Origin: an uncultured Lacticaseibacillus sp.
GTDB lineage: Bacteria > Bacillota > Bacilli > Lactobacillales > Lactobacillaceae
NCBI GenBank assembly: GCA_934370925.1
Contig: CAKRNG010000033.1
Coordinates: 1 to 19,149, forward strand
Length of the DNA: 19,149 bases
Direction of reading: 5' to 3'
Numbering within the stretch: position 1 is the first letter of the stretch; the number at the start of each line of letters is the position of its first letter. The position numbers were made by a program, and so were the translations under genes. Positions 6,823 to 14,147 of this stretch are shown here, piece by piece. The notes beneath the pieces are model-generated. The model was not told the origin of the DNA and did not search any database. It was given only the letters and a program-made list of their open reading frames with translations.

Positions 6823-7977
6823 ATGCAAGCTTATCAAATTTGGATTGCATTTTTAACAACATTGGGGACAAATGCAATTGTTTTAAGCGGTGGCATTGCT
6901 TACTTCTACTGGATTGACGCCCAACCAGAAGCGTCATTCGTCTCGCGCTTTGCACCGTGGTTGCGAGGTGTCGCGATGGTTTTGCTATCCCTTTATCTGT
7001 ACGCGGAGGCATGGATGAACACGTACATCGCGCCCAATGCGTTTGGGTTGCACTGGGCATTTCTGAACATGTTAATTGTATCGATTTTTCTACTGCTGGC
7101 GCGCTTTGCATGGTGGTGGGGTGTGGCAATTGAGGTGCTCCTGATATGGACGTACGCGTTGGGCGGTGCGCAAGCCTGGACACCCCGGCTGCTTCTTCTG
7201 ATGTTGGGGGTTGCGGTAATACTTGCGGCTGTGCACATCGTTCACCGGCGTTTGTTCACGTCCCGTCTGTTCGGCTACTTGCTGCTCGGGTTGTTTGGTG
7301 CAAATATGATGGCATTAATCATTGCGATGGGGCCTGAGAATATCGATGGGTACTTTTGGCTTCGGCAGATTTCATCACTGGTCGTGTTGTCGATGGTCGG
7401 CTTTGAATATGCGCGCTCGATGGAGAAGATGCTGACCCGGAGCCAGTTTATGGCTAACTCAGCACGAACGGATGGTCTCTCGCACCTGCTGAACTTCGCG
7501 ACATTTGATCACGATTTACGGCAGGCATTCACCGGTTTTCAGCGGAAACAGGAACCTTATGCCGTATTTGAATTAGACCTCGACTATTTTAAGAAAATCA
7601 ACGATACGTACGGGCATCTTGCCGGAAATACCGTGTTGGTCAGTGTCGCATCGACCCTGGCGGCGAACGCCCGCACATTACCTGATTATGCGCCGGTGTA
7701 CCGACTGGGTGGTGAAGAGTTTGCCGTGATTGTTTATGGCGAACATGATGATGAGCGCGATTGGGCGATTGCCAAGCAGTTTAAGGATAGTGTTGACCAG
7801 ATTCGTTTTCCTGAAATCAATCCAGAATTGCGGTTAACCGTGTCAATTGGTCAGGCCAGATGCGAGGCGGCGCATTACAGTTATAACGATACGTACAAAG
7901 AGGCAGACCGGAGCCTGTACTTATCCAAACAACGTGGCCGCAACTGCATCACGCTGGCGGGCGATACAATTATGTAG
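6823..7977 (+). CDS. Membrane-anchored GGDEF diguanylate cyclase
   Basis: A 384-residue protein with an N-terminal membrane domain (about six segments between residues 8 and 195) and a C-terminal GGDEF domain from about residue 216 (TDGLSHLLN). The active-site loop is GGEEF at 296-300, and the metal/substrate motif DLDYFKKINDTYGH is intact (252-265), so it should make cyclic di-GMP from two GTP. The inhibitory RxxD normally five residues before GGEEF is absent (PDYA there), so product inhibition is probably weak. No EAL or HD-GYP partner or exopolysaccharide gene is in the window. The ATG at 6823 is preceded by AGGGGGA; an in-frame ATG at 6799 lacks a site. The upstream 200 bp is AT-rich with no clear terminator. 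The membrane domain probably senses a signal, ligand unknown. Confidence 0.9.
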   Translation: MQAYQIWIAFLTTLGTNAIVLSGGIAYFYWIDAQPEASFVSRFAPWLRGVAMVLLSLYLYAEAWMNTYIAPNAFGLHWAFLNMLIVSIFLLLARFAWWWGVAIEVLLIWTYALGGAQAWTPRLLLLMLGVAVILAAVHIVHRRLFTSRLFGYLLLGLFGANMMALIIAMGPENIDGYFWLRQISSLVVLSMVGFEYARSMEKMLTRSQFMANSARTDGLSHLLNFATFDHDLRQAFTGFQRKQEPYAVFELDLDYFKKINDTYGHLAGNTVLVSVASTLAANARTLPDYAPVYRLGGEEFAVIVYGEHDDERDWAIAKQFKDSVDQIRFPEINPELRLTVSIGQARCEAAHYSYNDTYKEADRSLYLSKQRGRNCITLAGDTIM

Positions 7978-7996
7978 GTTAATATAGCTGAGTGAC

Positions 7997-8027
7997 AGAC
8001 ACGTTCGAAAATGGACGTGTCTTTTTT
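7997..8027 (+). terminator. Intrinsic terminator of the GGDEF gene
   Basis: Arms AGACACGT (7997-8004) and ACGTGTCT (8015-8022) pair perfectly and are followed by six T residues. It begins 20 bases after the cyclase stop codon. Confidence 0.88.
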
Positions 8028-8075
8028 GGTGCAAAAGTCGCCAAAACTGTTGTAAATAAAACCAAAGCACCCCAT

Positions 8076-8091
8076 TATTTCCCGGGAAATA
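8076..8091. promoter_or_regulatory. Perfect 16-bp palindrome upstream of coiA
   Basis: TATTTCCCGGGAAATA is a perfect palindrome 39 bp before the coiA start and just after AT-rich promoter-like DNA (TTGTAA at 8050-8055). It fits a dimeric regulator's operator near the -10/start region of coiA. The regulator is unknown. No ComX-type TACGAATA box was seen. Confidence 0.45.
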
Positions 8092-8130
8092 GTGAGGCGT
8101 TTGCGTAATCTTCATGTAGAGGTGATGGAG

Positions 8131-9207
8131 ATGTTTGTTGCGCTAGACAACGTTGGACGGCGAGTAACCCTAACGTCACATGCACAGGCGGCGGAAGTGA
8201 AAGAAGGTGGGGAGGCATTTGTCTGCCCGGCGTGTACAGGACGGGTGCGAATCCGGAATGGAACACAGGTGCCGGCACATTTTGCCCACTACCAACATGC
8301 GGTTTGCGTGGCAAGTGAACCAGAGAGTGAGGAACACCTGCGCGGGAAACTGTTGCTGGCGAAGATGGGCCAGCAGTTGGGGTGGACCGCAACACTGGAG
8401 GTTTACGTGCCCGAAATCCAGCAACGAATTGACGTGCTGTTAACGCGTGGGAATGACCAACTCGCACTTGAGTTTCAGTGTAGTCCCATCTCGACGCGGC
8501 GATTGCGCGAGCGGACGGCGGGCTATAAGAAACTGGGAATGCGAGTTCGCTGGTTGCTCGGCCACCGTTATGAAGCGCAAAACCAAGCCGTTAAGTTCAT
8601 TAGGTGGCACCCTGAATTGATGTTTTTTACGGAACATCTGGATGTTCGTACAGGACAACTGCATCAACGTGGACATCAGGTCAGTGGCCGTTTTTATGAT
8701 CGTGCGGTATGGCCTGTTTTGACGCGTGGTCATTGGGTTGGGGGCAAGACAGTCTCCCTCCCACAGCGAGCCCGCCAAATTCAGCAGGGACTGATTTACC
8801 GTAACCCGCAAATGGTGCGCTTGCAGACGAGTTGTTACGAACGGAAACGCAACTTGGCGGGATGCCCGTGGCCGGTACACGTCGCACAAACAAAGTTGCT
8901 GGGGTTGCGTCTGCCAGAATGGGCGTTGCGGTGTGAGTGGTTACTGCAATTTGAGGGGAAACGAGTAACGGAACGCGCCAACTTGGAATTCTGGACGCAA
9001 GCAATCACCCTGTCAGCGATGCCGCTTGTGAAGCAGCGTCATTTACTGGCGGAACTCGTCCCGGCATTTTGCAATGTTTTGGTGCAAGCGGGCTACCTTG
9101 AAAAGAATCGCAAGGGATGGCACTGGGTGAAACCGCTCGTATGGTATGCGGATGTGGATCACAAGATTATTGATGTCGACTGGCAACAGAGCGACGCAAA
9201 ACGGTAG
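8131..9207 (+). CDS. coiA: Competence protein CoiA
   Basis: A 358-residue CoiA-family protein that helps incoming single-stranded DNA during transformation; it is also found in non-competent Firmicutes. The N-terminus carries a zinc-finger-like set: CPAC at 32-35 and HFAH at 50-53. A nuclease-like PD-(D/E)xK core follows, with RIDVLL (D101) and LEFQCSPIS (E114, Q116). The C-terminal half is the less conserved CoiA tail. I chose the ATG at 8131 because AGAGGTG lies six bases upstream and the opening MFVALDNVG matches typical CoiA starts; in-frame GTG (8092) and ATG (8125) are less well placed. In B. subtilis the next genes are pepF and yjbH, but here the next gene is the convergent CYTH gene. 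Confidence 0.88.
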   Translation: MFVALDNVGRRVTLTSHAQAAEVKEGGEAFVCPACTGRVRIRNGTQVPAHFAHYQHAVCVASEPESEEHLRGKLLLAKMGQQLGWTATLEVYVPEIQQRIDVLLTRGNDQLALEFQCSPISTRRLRERTAGYKKLGMRVRWLLGHRYEAQNQAVKFIRWHPELMFFTEHLDVRTGQLHQRGHQVSGRFYDRAVWPVLTRGHWVGGKTVSLPQRARQIQQGLIYRNPQMVRLQTSCYERKRNLAGCPWPVHVAQTKLLGLRLPEWALRCEWLLQFEGKRVTERANLEFWTQAITLSAMPLVKQRHLLAELVPAFCNVLVQAGYLEKNRKGWHWVKPLVWYADVDHKIIDVDWQQSDAKR

Positions 9208-9299
9208 AAGGTGAGGATTAACGTGAAATAAGCGGTGGGACGCAGCGTTCAATTAGAAGGTAGCGTTCGAGTCCCTTGAATTTACGGCGCACCCACTGT

Positions 9300-9899
9300 T
9301 TATCGTTCAGAAACTTGGCGGTGTGCCGTTGCGCGCGAAACTTTGCTGTCGATGGGGGCGGGGGTAATGGCGTATGTTTCTTTAAGCTGGTCAAAGAATG
9401 TCTGAGCAGCCTTCAAGTTTGCCTGATCGTATTCCATCTCCAGCTCCCAGTCCTTGAAGTCATCTGGGAAAACCGTCTCATCGAGGACCAACAAGCCGAC
9501 GTCTAACTGACATTCGCGGCGTGTGGTGGTGGCAAACGTGAAAGGGTGAACCTGTGTTGGGTCAATACCGAGCGCTTGAAGTTCTGCGTGCAACGTGCCA
9601 GATAGTCGCAGTGTCCCTTGTTTGATGAGCTCGGCTGCGTCCTCTAAACTAAGGACGTCCGTATATTCCAAAATGTGTCGTGGTTCGGTTGCGGTCAGGA
9701 CTTTGAGAGTTTGTTCAGCGCGGTCACTAAAGGTACGAATGCGGCCGGCACTGCGATTAGCCTTAAGCGCAAAATCAGGCGTGTCGTAGTACGTGTTGGT
9801 TTGACGATAGGGTGCCGCAAAATCGTAATCATCGCGAATGGCCGCGGCTTGAGTGGCGGTGATGCGTGTTTTAAATTCATTTTCCACGTTAATTGGCAT
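9300..9899 (-). CDS. CYTH-domain protein (YjbK-like triphosphatase family)
   Basis: A 199-residue CYTH / triphosphate tunnel metalloenzyme. The N-terminal signature ExExK is present (E6, E8, K10), with further acidic and basic tunnel residues such as RIRTFSDR, TLKV and ELEMEYD. Members hydrolyse inorganic or nucleoside triphosphates; the physiological substrate in Firmicutes is unsettled. The start at 9899 has AGGAGGA about eight bases upstream. It is transcribed away from relQ and towards coiA. The same grouping next to relQ and nadK is conserved in Bacillus, which hints at a link to (p)ppGpp or polyphosphate metabolism. Confidence 0.87.
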   Translation of the reverse strand: MPINVENEFKTRITATQAAAIRDDYDFAAPYRQTNTYYDTPDFALKANRSAGRIRTFSDRAEQTLKVLTATEPRHILEYTDVLSLEDAAELIKQGTLRLSGTLHAELQALGIDPTQVHPFTFATTTRRECQLDVGLLVLDETVFPDDFKDWELEMEYDQANLKAAQTFFDQLKETYAITPAPIDSKVSRATAHRQVSER

Positions 9900-9958
9900 G
9901 GTGCTGTCCTCCTGTGTATCCTTTTTTGATAGTTTAGCACGTGTTAGGGAGCACGAGA

Positions 9959-9985
9959 AATGGCATGCAAAACCCGCATGCCATT
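9959..9985. other. Perfect 10-bp inverted repeat between the CYTH gene and relQ
   Basis: AATGGCATGC (9959-9968) and GCATGCCATT (9976-9985) pair perfectly around a 7-nt loop. It lies 60 bp upstream of the minus-strand CYTH start. No T-run follows on either strand, so it looks more like an operator or RNA hairpin than a terminator. Confidence 0.5.
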
Positions 9986-10060
9986 GGGAGATACCTGCTG
10001 CTTACATTTATTTCGAGGCGAATTAACATTATTCTTGTTGTATTCGTTTATGTAGGCAAA

Positions 10061-10155
10061 CTTTGAGACTGACAGGTGTTTTTCCTGGCAGGCTCAAAGC
10101 GAGGTGGAATAATTTCGACCGGGCTTTGGTTGAAATTATGGAACCGTGCCCCACC
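10061..10155. other. Two strong hairpins upstream of relQ
   Basis: The first hairpin pairs CTTTGAG (10061-10067) with CTCAAAG (10093-10099), with an inner CAGG/CCTG. The second pairs ATAATTTCGACC (10109-10120) with GGTTGAAATTAT (10128-10139), one mismatch, enclosed by GGTGG/CCACC (10103-10107, 10151-10155). The relQ promoter lies downstream of them, so they are not part of the relQ leader. They could form a small RNA or a decayed repeat. The rest of the 385-bp gap (9900-10284) contains no gene. Confidence 0.5.
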
Positions 10156-10240
10156 ACTGGAGACACATCCCGCCTGGAGCCAGACATGTCCAAAAACTGC
10201 CGACTTACGCGTTAGACGTTAAGCGGACCGACAGTATATC

Positions 10241-10249
10241 TGATATAAT
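10241..10249 (+). promoter_or_regulatory. Extended -10 promoter of the relQ operon
   Basis: TGATATAAT matches the extended -10 form TGnTATAAT. No good -35 is visible 17 bases upstream, as expected for this promoter class. The start point would be near 10256, giving a leader of about 29 bases before relQ. Confidence 0.65.
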
Positions 10250-10284
10250 AATTCAGGATTAAAACGAAGAGCGGAGGACTTGTC

Positions 10285-11004
10285 ATGGTGCAGAACTGGG
10301 ATCAATTTTTAATGCCTTACGAGCAAGCGGTGGCGGAACTCAAAATTAAGTTCCGGGGCATGCGCAAGCAGTACCAACAGGCAAGCAAACATTCACCCAT
10401 CGAGTTCGTGACGGCGCGGGTGAAGTCGGTGGACTCCATCATCGAAAAGCAGGCGCGACGGTACATCGAGGATGACGTCTTGGAAACGGACATGCAGGAT
10501 ATCGCGGGTGTTCGGATTATGTGCCAGTTCGTGGAGGATATCTACGAGGTGGTCGCCCTCCTGCACCAGCGTACCGACATGGAAGTGCTGGAAGAACGTG
10601 ATTACGTGACGAATGTGAAGTCATCTGGATACCGCTCCTACCACGTGGTTATTGAGTATCCCGTCCAGCTCGTGGATGGCGAAAAGCGGATTCTGGCCGA
10701 GATTCAGATTCGGACAATGTCGATGAACTTCTGGGCGACAATTGAGCATTCTTTGAACTACAAGTACCAGGGGGAATTCCCCGAAGACTTGAAGGCGCGG
10801 TTAAAACGTGCGGCTGAAGCGAGTTTCCAGCTCGATAAGGAAATGTCAGAAGTTCGTGAAGAAATTCAGGAAGCCCAACAGCTGTTTTCGTACGGCAAGG
10901 GACAGGATTTCAGCCAGCAGATGCAGGGCATGCAGTACAACGCTGACGAATCTGCAACTGACAAAGAGACGGATGATGACAAGCAGCATGGGGAGGACCA
11001 TTAA
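10285..11004 (+). CDS. relQ: Small alarmone synthetase RelQ (GTP pyrophosphokinase)
   Basis: A 239-residue single-domain (p)ppGpp synthetase that transfers pyrophosphate from ATP to GTP or GDP, and acts in stress and cell-wall responses. Visible motifs are RVKSVDSIIEKQAR (45-58), the metal-binding D72 in DIAGVRI, GYRSYH (115-120) and AEIQIRT (138-144, E139 catalytic). No hydrolase, TGS or ACT domain is present, which separates it from long Rel. The tail after about residue 205 is long and acidic (DESATDKETDDDK), longer than in the best-known RelQ proteins. The ATG at 10285 has CGGAGGA upstream. The stop TAA overlaps the nadK ATG by one base, so translation is probably coupled. Confidence 0.95.
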   Translation: MVQNWDQFLMPYEQAVAELKIKFRGMRKQYQQASKHSPIEFVTARVKSVDSIIEKQARRYIEDDVLETDMQDIAGVRIMCQFVEDIYEVVALLHQRTDMEVLEERDYVTNVKSSGYRSYHVVIEYPVQLVDGEKRILAEIQIRTMSMNFWATIEHSLNYKYQGEFPEDLKARLKRAAEASFQLDKEMSEVREEIQEAQQLFSYGKGQDFSQQMQGMQYNADESATDKETDDDKQHGEDH

Positions 11005-11801
11005 TGCGCGTTTGGGTTTTTCATAATTCAGGTGAATCAAGTACCAATGCGGCCCACGCACTGACGAAGAAACTCAAGGCGGCGGGATTTACCGTCAGTC
11101 CAGCTCGTCCTGATGTCGTCATCACGGTTGGCGGTGATGGCACGTTGCTTTCCGCGTTCCACAGGTACAACGCGGCACTCGACAAGATCCGGTTTGTTGG
11201 GGTGCACACGGGACACCTGGGTTTCTACACGGACTGGCGTGACTTTGAACTCGACGACCTCGTGACGGCATTGCTGAATGATAAAGGGGAAAAGGTGGGT
11301 TACCCACTCCTTGATATCCAGGTGACCTATGAGGACGATACAACCGGGCATTATGTGGCGTTGAATGAATCAACACTGAAGCGCGTTTCCGGCACGATGA
11401 AGACAGATGTATTCATTAAGGACAATTTCTTCGAGAGCTTCCGTGGGGATGGCCTTTGTATCTGTACCCCGACTGGCTCCACGGCGTACTCCAAGTCGAA
11501 CGGGGGCGCGGTGATTCACCCACGGCTTGAAGCACTCCAGATTACGGAGATTGCGTCCATCAACAACCGTGTCTTCCGGACACTCTCTGCGCCCGTCATC
11601 ATTGCGCCTGACGAGTGGATTATCCTGAAGCCCGCAACGGGTGTGAATTACGTCATGACCATTGATCAGTTCAACATGTCAGACCGGCCCATCAAGGAAG
11701 TCCGTTACCGTATTGCCAGCGAACGTATCTACTTCGCGCGTTATCGCCACATGCACTTCTGGGACCGCGTGGAAGATGCCTTCATTGGGGCGAAGAACTA
11801 A
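11004..11801 (+). CDS. nadK: NAD kinase
   Basis: A 265-residue NAD kinase (PpnK) that makes NADP from NAD and ATP. The signature GGDGT is at 43-47 (D45 catalytic), NE at 121-122, GDG in FRGDGL (148-150) and TPTGSTAYS at 155-163. The length is typical of Firmicutes. GGGAGG lies seven bases before the start inside the end of relQ, and the start overlaps the relQ stop as TAATG. The gene ends the same way into the pseudouridine synthase gene. This order (relQ, nadK, rluD-like) matches yjbM-yjbN-yjbO in B. subtilis. Confidence 0.96.
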   Translation: MRVWVFHNSGESSTNAAHALTKKLKAAGFTVSPARPDVVITVGGDGTLLSAFHRYNAALDKIRFVGVHTGHLGFYTDWRDFELDDLVTALLNDKGEKVGYPLLDIQVTYEDDTTGHYVALNESTLKRVSGTMKTDVFIKDNFFESFRGDGLCICTPTGSTAYSKSNGGAVIHPRLEALQITEIASINNRVFRTLSAPVIIAPDEWIILKPATGVNYVMTIDQFNMSDRPIKEVRYRIASERIYFARYRHMHFWDRVEDAFIGAKN

Positions 11802-12700
11802 TGCTTCTGAAGTGGCACTACCAAGGCGACCCCGTGCGGCTGCAAAAATTCCTTGTGCAACAGGGACTCAGCATGGCGCAATTGACGCGGCTCAAGTATC
11901 ACGGGGGCGCCATTTACGTGAACCACAAGCAGCGTAAAACGGCCTTCATGATTCATGCCGGCGATGTGGTGCGCGTGGTGATGGCCCCTGAAATTCCCGC
12001 GGACGCGGTTGTTGCGACACCAGGCCCCGTTGAAATTATCTATGAAGATCGCGACCTGCTCGTGGTGAACAAGCCCGCAGGAACGGCGTCGATTCCAGCC
12101 GCGAACAAGGCAGATGATTCGATGGCAAATTACGTGAAGGCATACTTGCAACAAAGCCACGCGGAGAGCACATCCATTCATGTGGTTACGCGACTTGATC
12201 GGGATACGAGTGGCCTCATGATTTTTGCCAAGCACAGTTTTGCGCACACGCTCCTTGACCGACAGTTGCACACCCGTTCGCTTGATAAGCAATATATCGC
12301 CATTAGCAGTGGGGATGTCCCACTGACGATGCACGGATGGATGATGTTGCGGCTCGGCCTTTCTGAAGACTTTTATATGCGACGTGCGGTGGTGCCTGAC
12401 GGGAAAAAGTCAGTGACGGAGTATCGCGTACTGGCACAAAATGGTCGGTACGCCATGACGCGTGTCTACCTGCATACGGGGCGGACGCATCAAATCCGCG
12501 TGCATTTTTCGGCAATTGGCCGGCCGCTCGTGGGTGATTCCTTGTACGGTGGGGAGATGCTGATGTCGAGGCAGGCATTGCACTGTAGCGACCTGAACAT
12601 CGAACACCCATTTACGGGGGAGATGCTACACCTGCATGCACCGCTAACGCCTGACATGGCTGATGTTGCGTTGCGGTTGGGGTTAAGTGCGGACGAATAA
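11801..12700 (+). CDS. RluA/RluD-family pseudouridine synthase
   Basis: A 299-residue pseudouridine synthase that isomerises specific uridines in RNA, probably rRNA. The catalytic motif RLDRDTSG is at 131-138 with D133 as nucleophile. The N-terminal 60 residues look like an S4-type RNA-binding part (VRLQKFLVQQGLS...GDVVRV). KPAGTASIPA and TGRTHQIRVHF are further family blocks. It overlaps the nadK stop by one base and ends the operon, directly followed by a strong terminator. It corresponds to B. subtilis YjbO by position; the exact RNA target is not known from sequence. Confidence 0.93.
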   Translation: MLLKWHYQGDPVRLQKFLVQQGLSMAQLTRLKYHGGAIYVNHKQRKTAFMIHAGDVVRVVMAPEIPADAVVATPGPVEIIYEDRDLLVVNKPAGTASIPAANKADDSMANYVKAYLQQSHAESTSIHVVTRLDRDTSGLMIFAKHSFAHTLLDRQLHTRSLDKQYIAISSGDVPLTMHGWMMLRLGLSEDFYMRRAVVPDGKKSVTEYRVLAQNGRYAMTRVYLHTGRTHQIRVHFSAIGRPLVGDSLYGGEMLMSRQALHCSDLNIEHPFTGEMLHLHAPLTPDMADVALRLGLSADE

Positions 12701-12744
12701 AAAGACTGGCGCCGTTTCCTTTGGGAAACGGTGCCAGTCTTTTT
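12699..12744 (+). terminator. Strong terminator after the relQ-nadK operon
   Basis: Arms at 12699-12719 and 12723-12744 pair over about 20 bp with one G-U-type mismatch and a three-base loop. A-run and T-run flanks make it usable in both directions. It overlaps the stop codon of the pseudouridine synthase gene. Confidence 0.92.
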
Positions 12745-12764
12745 GTGTGGGACGGTCAAAGTGA

Positions 12765-12793
12765 TTGTTCAACTGAATTTGACGTGGTATGCT
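12765..12793 (+). promoter_or_regulatory. Promoter of the acetyltransferase gene
   Basis: TTGTTC (12765-12770) and TATGCT (12788-12793) are 17 bases apart. The start point would be about 25 bases before the ATG at 12826. Confidence 0.6.
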
Positions 12794-12825
12794 CAGTGAA
12801 ATTAATCGGATTAGAGGCGCTGTTT

Positions 12826-13308
12826 ATGTTAACCACTAGATTATTTCGCCCAGAAGACGCAGAGGAAGTTGCACGTATTGTGGCGACAACGTTACGAATA
12901 ACGAACAGTAAAGATTACAGTGAAGCTTATATCGAGGGCGACATTCAACGGTTAACGCCAGCTTTCTTTATTCAGAAGGCAACGCAAACACACTTTTATG
13001 TTTTTATTGAGGATAATGAAATCGTTGGAACCGGGGCAATTGGGCCGTATTGGGATTCAAAAGTAGAATACAGCTTATTCACAATTTTTGTGCATCTAGC
13101 ATATCAAGGCCACGGATTGGGACGGCATATCATCGAGACTTTAGAAGCAGATGTGTATTTTAAACACGCAACCCGAGTCGAGATTCCAGCATCCATTACG
13201 GCTGTTAACTTCTACCGAAAGATGGGGTATGACTTCAAAGGCGGCAATGCACAGTTGGATGAGGAGCTGTTGTATCGGCTGGAAAAGTTTCCAACTGCTC
13301 AGGGATGA
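12826..13308 (+). CDS. GNAT-family N-acetyltransferase
   Basis: A 160-residue acetyltransferase using acetyl-CoA. The coenzyme-binding motif A is clear: YQGHGLGRHIIETLE (93-107, Q/R-x-x-G-x-G). The closing NFYRKMGYDF (128-137) is the usual GNAT C-terminal block. The substrate cannot be told from sequence. I placed the start at 12826, where AGAGG lies about eight bases upstream and MLTTRLFRPEDAEE matches the normal first strand; the frame is open back to 12721, but that part overlaps the preceding terminator. It is a single-gene unit with its own promoter and terminator, and its codons look more AT-rich than those of the relQ operon. Confidence 0.9.
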   Translation: MLTTRLFRPEDAEEVARIVATTLRITNSKDYSEAYIEGDIQRLTPAFFIQKATQTHFYVFIEDNEIVGTGAIGPYWDSKVEYSLFTIFVHLAYQGHGLGRHIIETLEADVYFKHATRVEIPASITAVNFYRKMGYDFKGGNAQLDEELLYRLEKFPTAQG

Positions 13309-13320
13309 AGTGCGACGAAG

Positions 13321-13366
13321 AAAAGGACAGACGCCATTTCCTGCAGGAAATGGCGTCTGTCCTTTT
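13321..13366 (+). terminator. Perfect 46-nt palindromic terminator
   Basis: The whole 46 bases read the same on both strands (arms of 23 bases meeting at CCTGCAGG). Flanking A4 and T4 give a bidirectional terminator shape. It starts 12 bases after the acetyltransferase stop. Confidence 0.9.
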
Positions 13367-13393
13367 CTGCCTAATTCGGTCAAAGTAGCTACT

Positions 13394-13440
13394 AAAAACC
13401 GCCCCCTGACCCGCGTACTTAGCGGGTTAGGGGGCGGTTC
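13394..13440 (-). terminator. GC-rich terminator of the uppP-cutC operon
   Basis: Arms at 13422-13439 and 13397-13414 pair over 18 bases with one mismatch around a 7-nt loop. On the minus strand the stem is followed by a T-run (13394-13398). It lies 15 bases after the cutC stop. Confidence 0.9.
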
Positions 13441-13454
13441 TGTATCATACGGTT

Positions 13455-14102
13455 TTAGTCACGCGTCAACGTGCCTAAAAGACGGGTGCCGTGTACCTGG
13501 TTAACACCCATGGCACTGGCAACTTGGTCCTTGTTGTCGATGTTCACACCGCCACCAGGAAGGACTTCGATGCGACCGTCTGCCCAGTCGACGATTTCCT
13601 TCAGGTGGTCCAGGTTGTCCAAGATGTTAGTGTCGAGCAGACCACCGTGCGTCAGGACGCGGGTGAAGCCCTTCTCAACCAACCAGTCGAGGGCTTCCTT
13701 CTGGTCTTCGCGTGGAATCCAGTCGAAGGCGAGGTTGCAGACCAGCTGCATGCCACCCGCTGCGGCGATGAGGTTTTCGAGGGCATCCTTGTCGAAGTGG
13801 TTGTCAGGGGTCAGGGCACCGAAGATAACGGCGTCCATGCCGAGGCGCTGCATTTCGAACATGTCGTGCTCCATAATCTTGAGCTCAATATCGTTGAAGT
13901 AGTAGTCACCGCCACGTGGCCTTACCATGGCAACCACGGTAGCGTTGTGTTCGTGACAGTACTTCAGGCTCTCAATGGCAGTTCCCTTGGTGGCGGTGGT
14001 ACCACCTGCGCCGAGGTTTCCGACGAGTTCGATGCGCTGAGCACCGGCGGCCATTGCGGCAGGGACGAGAGTGAAGTTTTCGACAGCAATTTCATTTAGC
14101 AT
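13455..14102 (-). CDS. cutC: CutC-family copper homeostasis protein
   Basis: A 215-residue TIM-barrel CutC protein. Typical blocks are AQRIELVGNLGAGGTT, VVAMVRPRGGDYYF, FGALTPDN, LTHGG and LPGGGVN. The family was named for copper tolerance in E. coli, but its biochemical activity is unsettled. I chose the ATG at 14102 (GGAG about ten bases upstream) over a TTG five codons earlier. It lies 45 bp after uppP on the same strand and is probably co-transcribed; the gap contains only a short CCGCGG-centred palindrome. No copper transporter or CopY gene is nearby. Confidence 0.9.
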   Translation of the reverse strand: MLNEIAVENFTLVPAAMAAGAQRIELVGNLGAGGTTATKGTAIESLKYCHEHNATVVAMVRPRGGDYYFNDIELKIMEHDMFEMQRLGMDAVIFGALTPDNHFDKDALENLIAAAGGMQLVCNLAFDWIPREDQKEALDWLVEKGFTRVLTHGGLLDTNILDNLDHLKEIVDWADGRIEVLPGGGVNIDNKDQVASAMGVNQVHGTRLLGTLTRD

Positions 14103-14147
14103 TATAAATAACTCCAATCATTCTACTACCGCAATCCGCGGCAGCGA

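Noticed and set aside
8040..8130. ComX (cin-box) promoter for coiA
   Set aside because: No TACGAATA-like sequence was found upstream of coiA.
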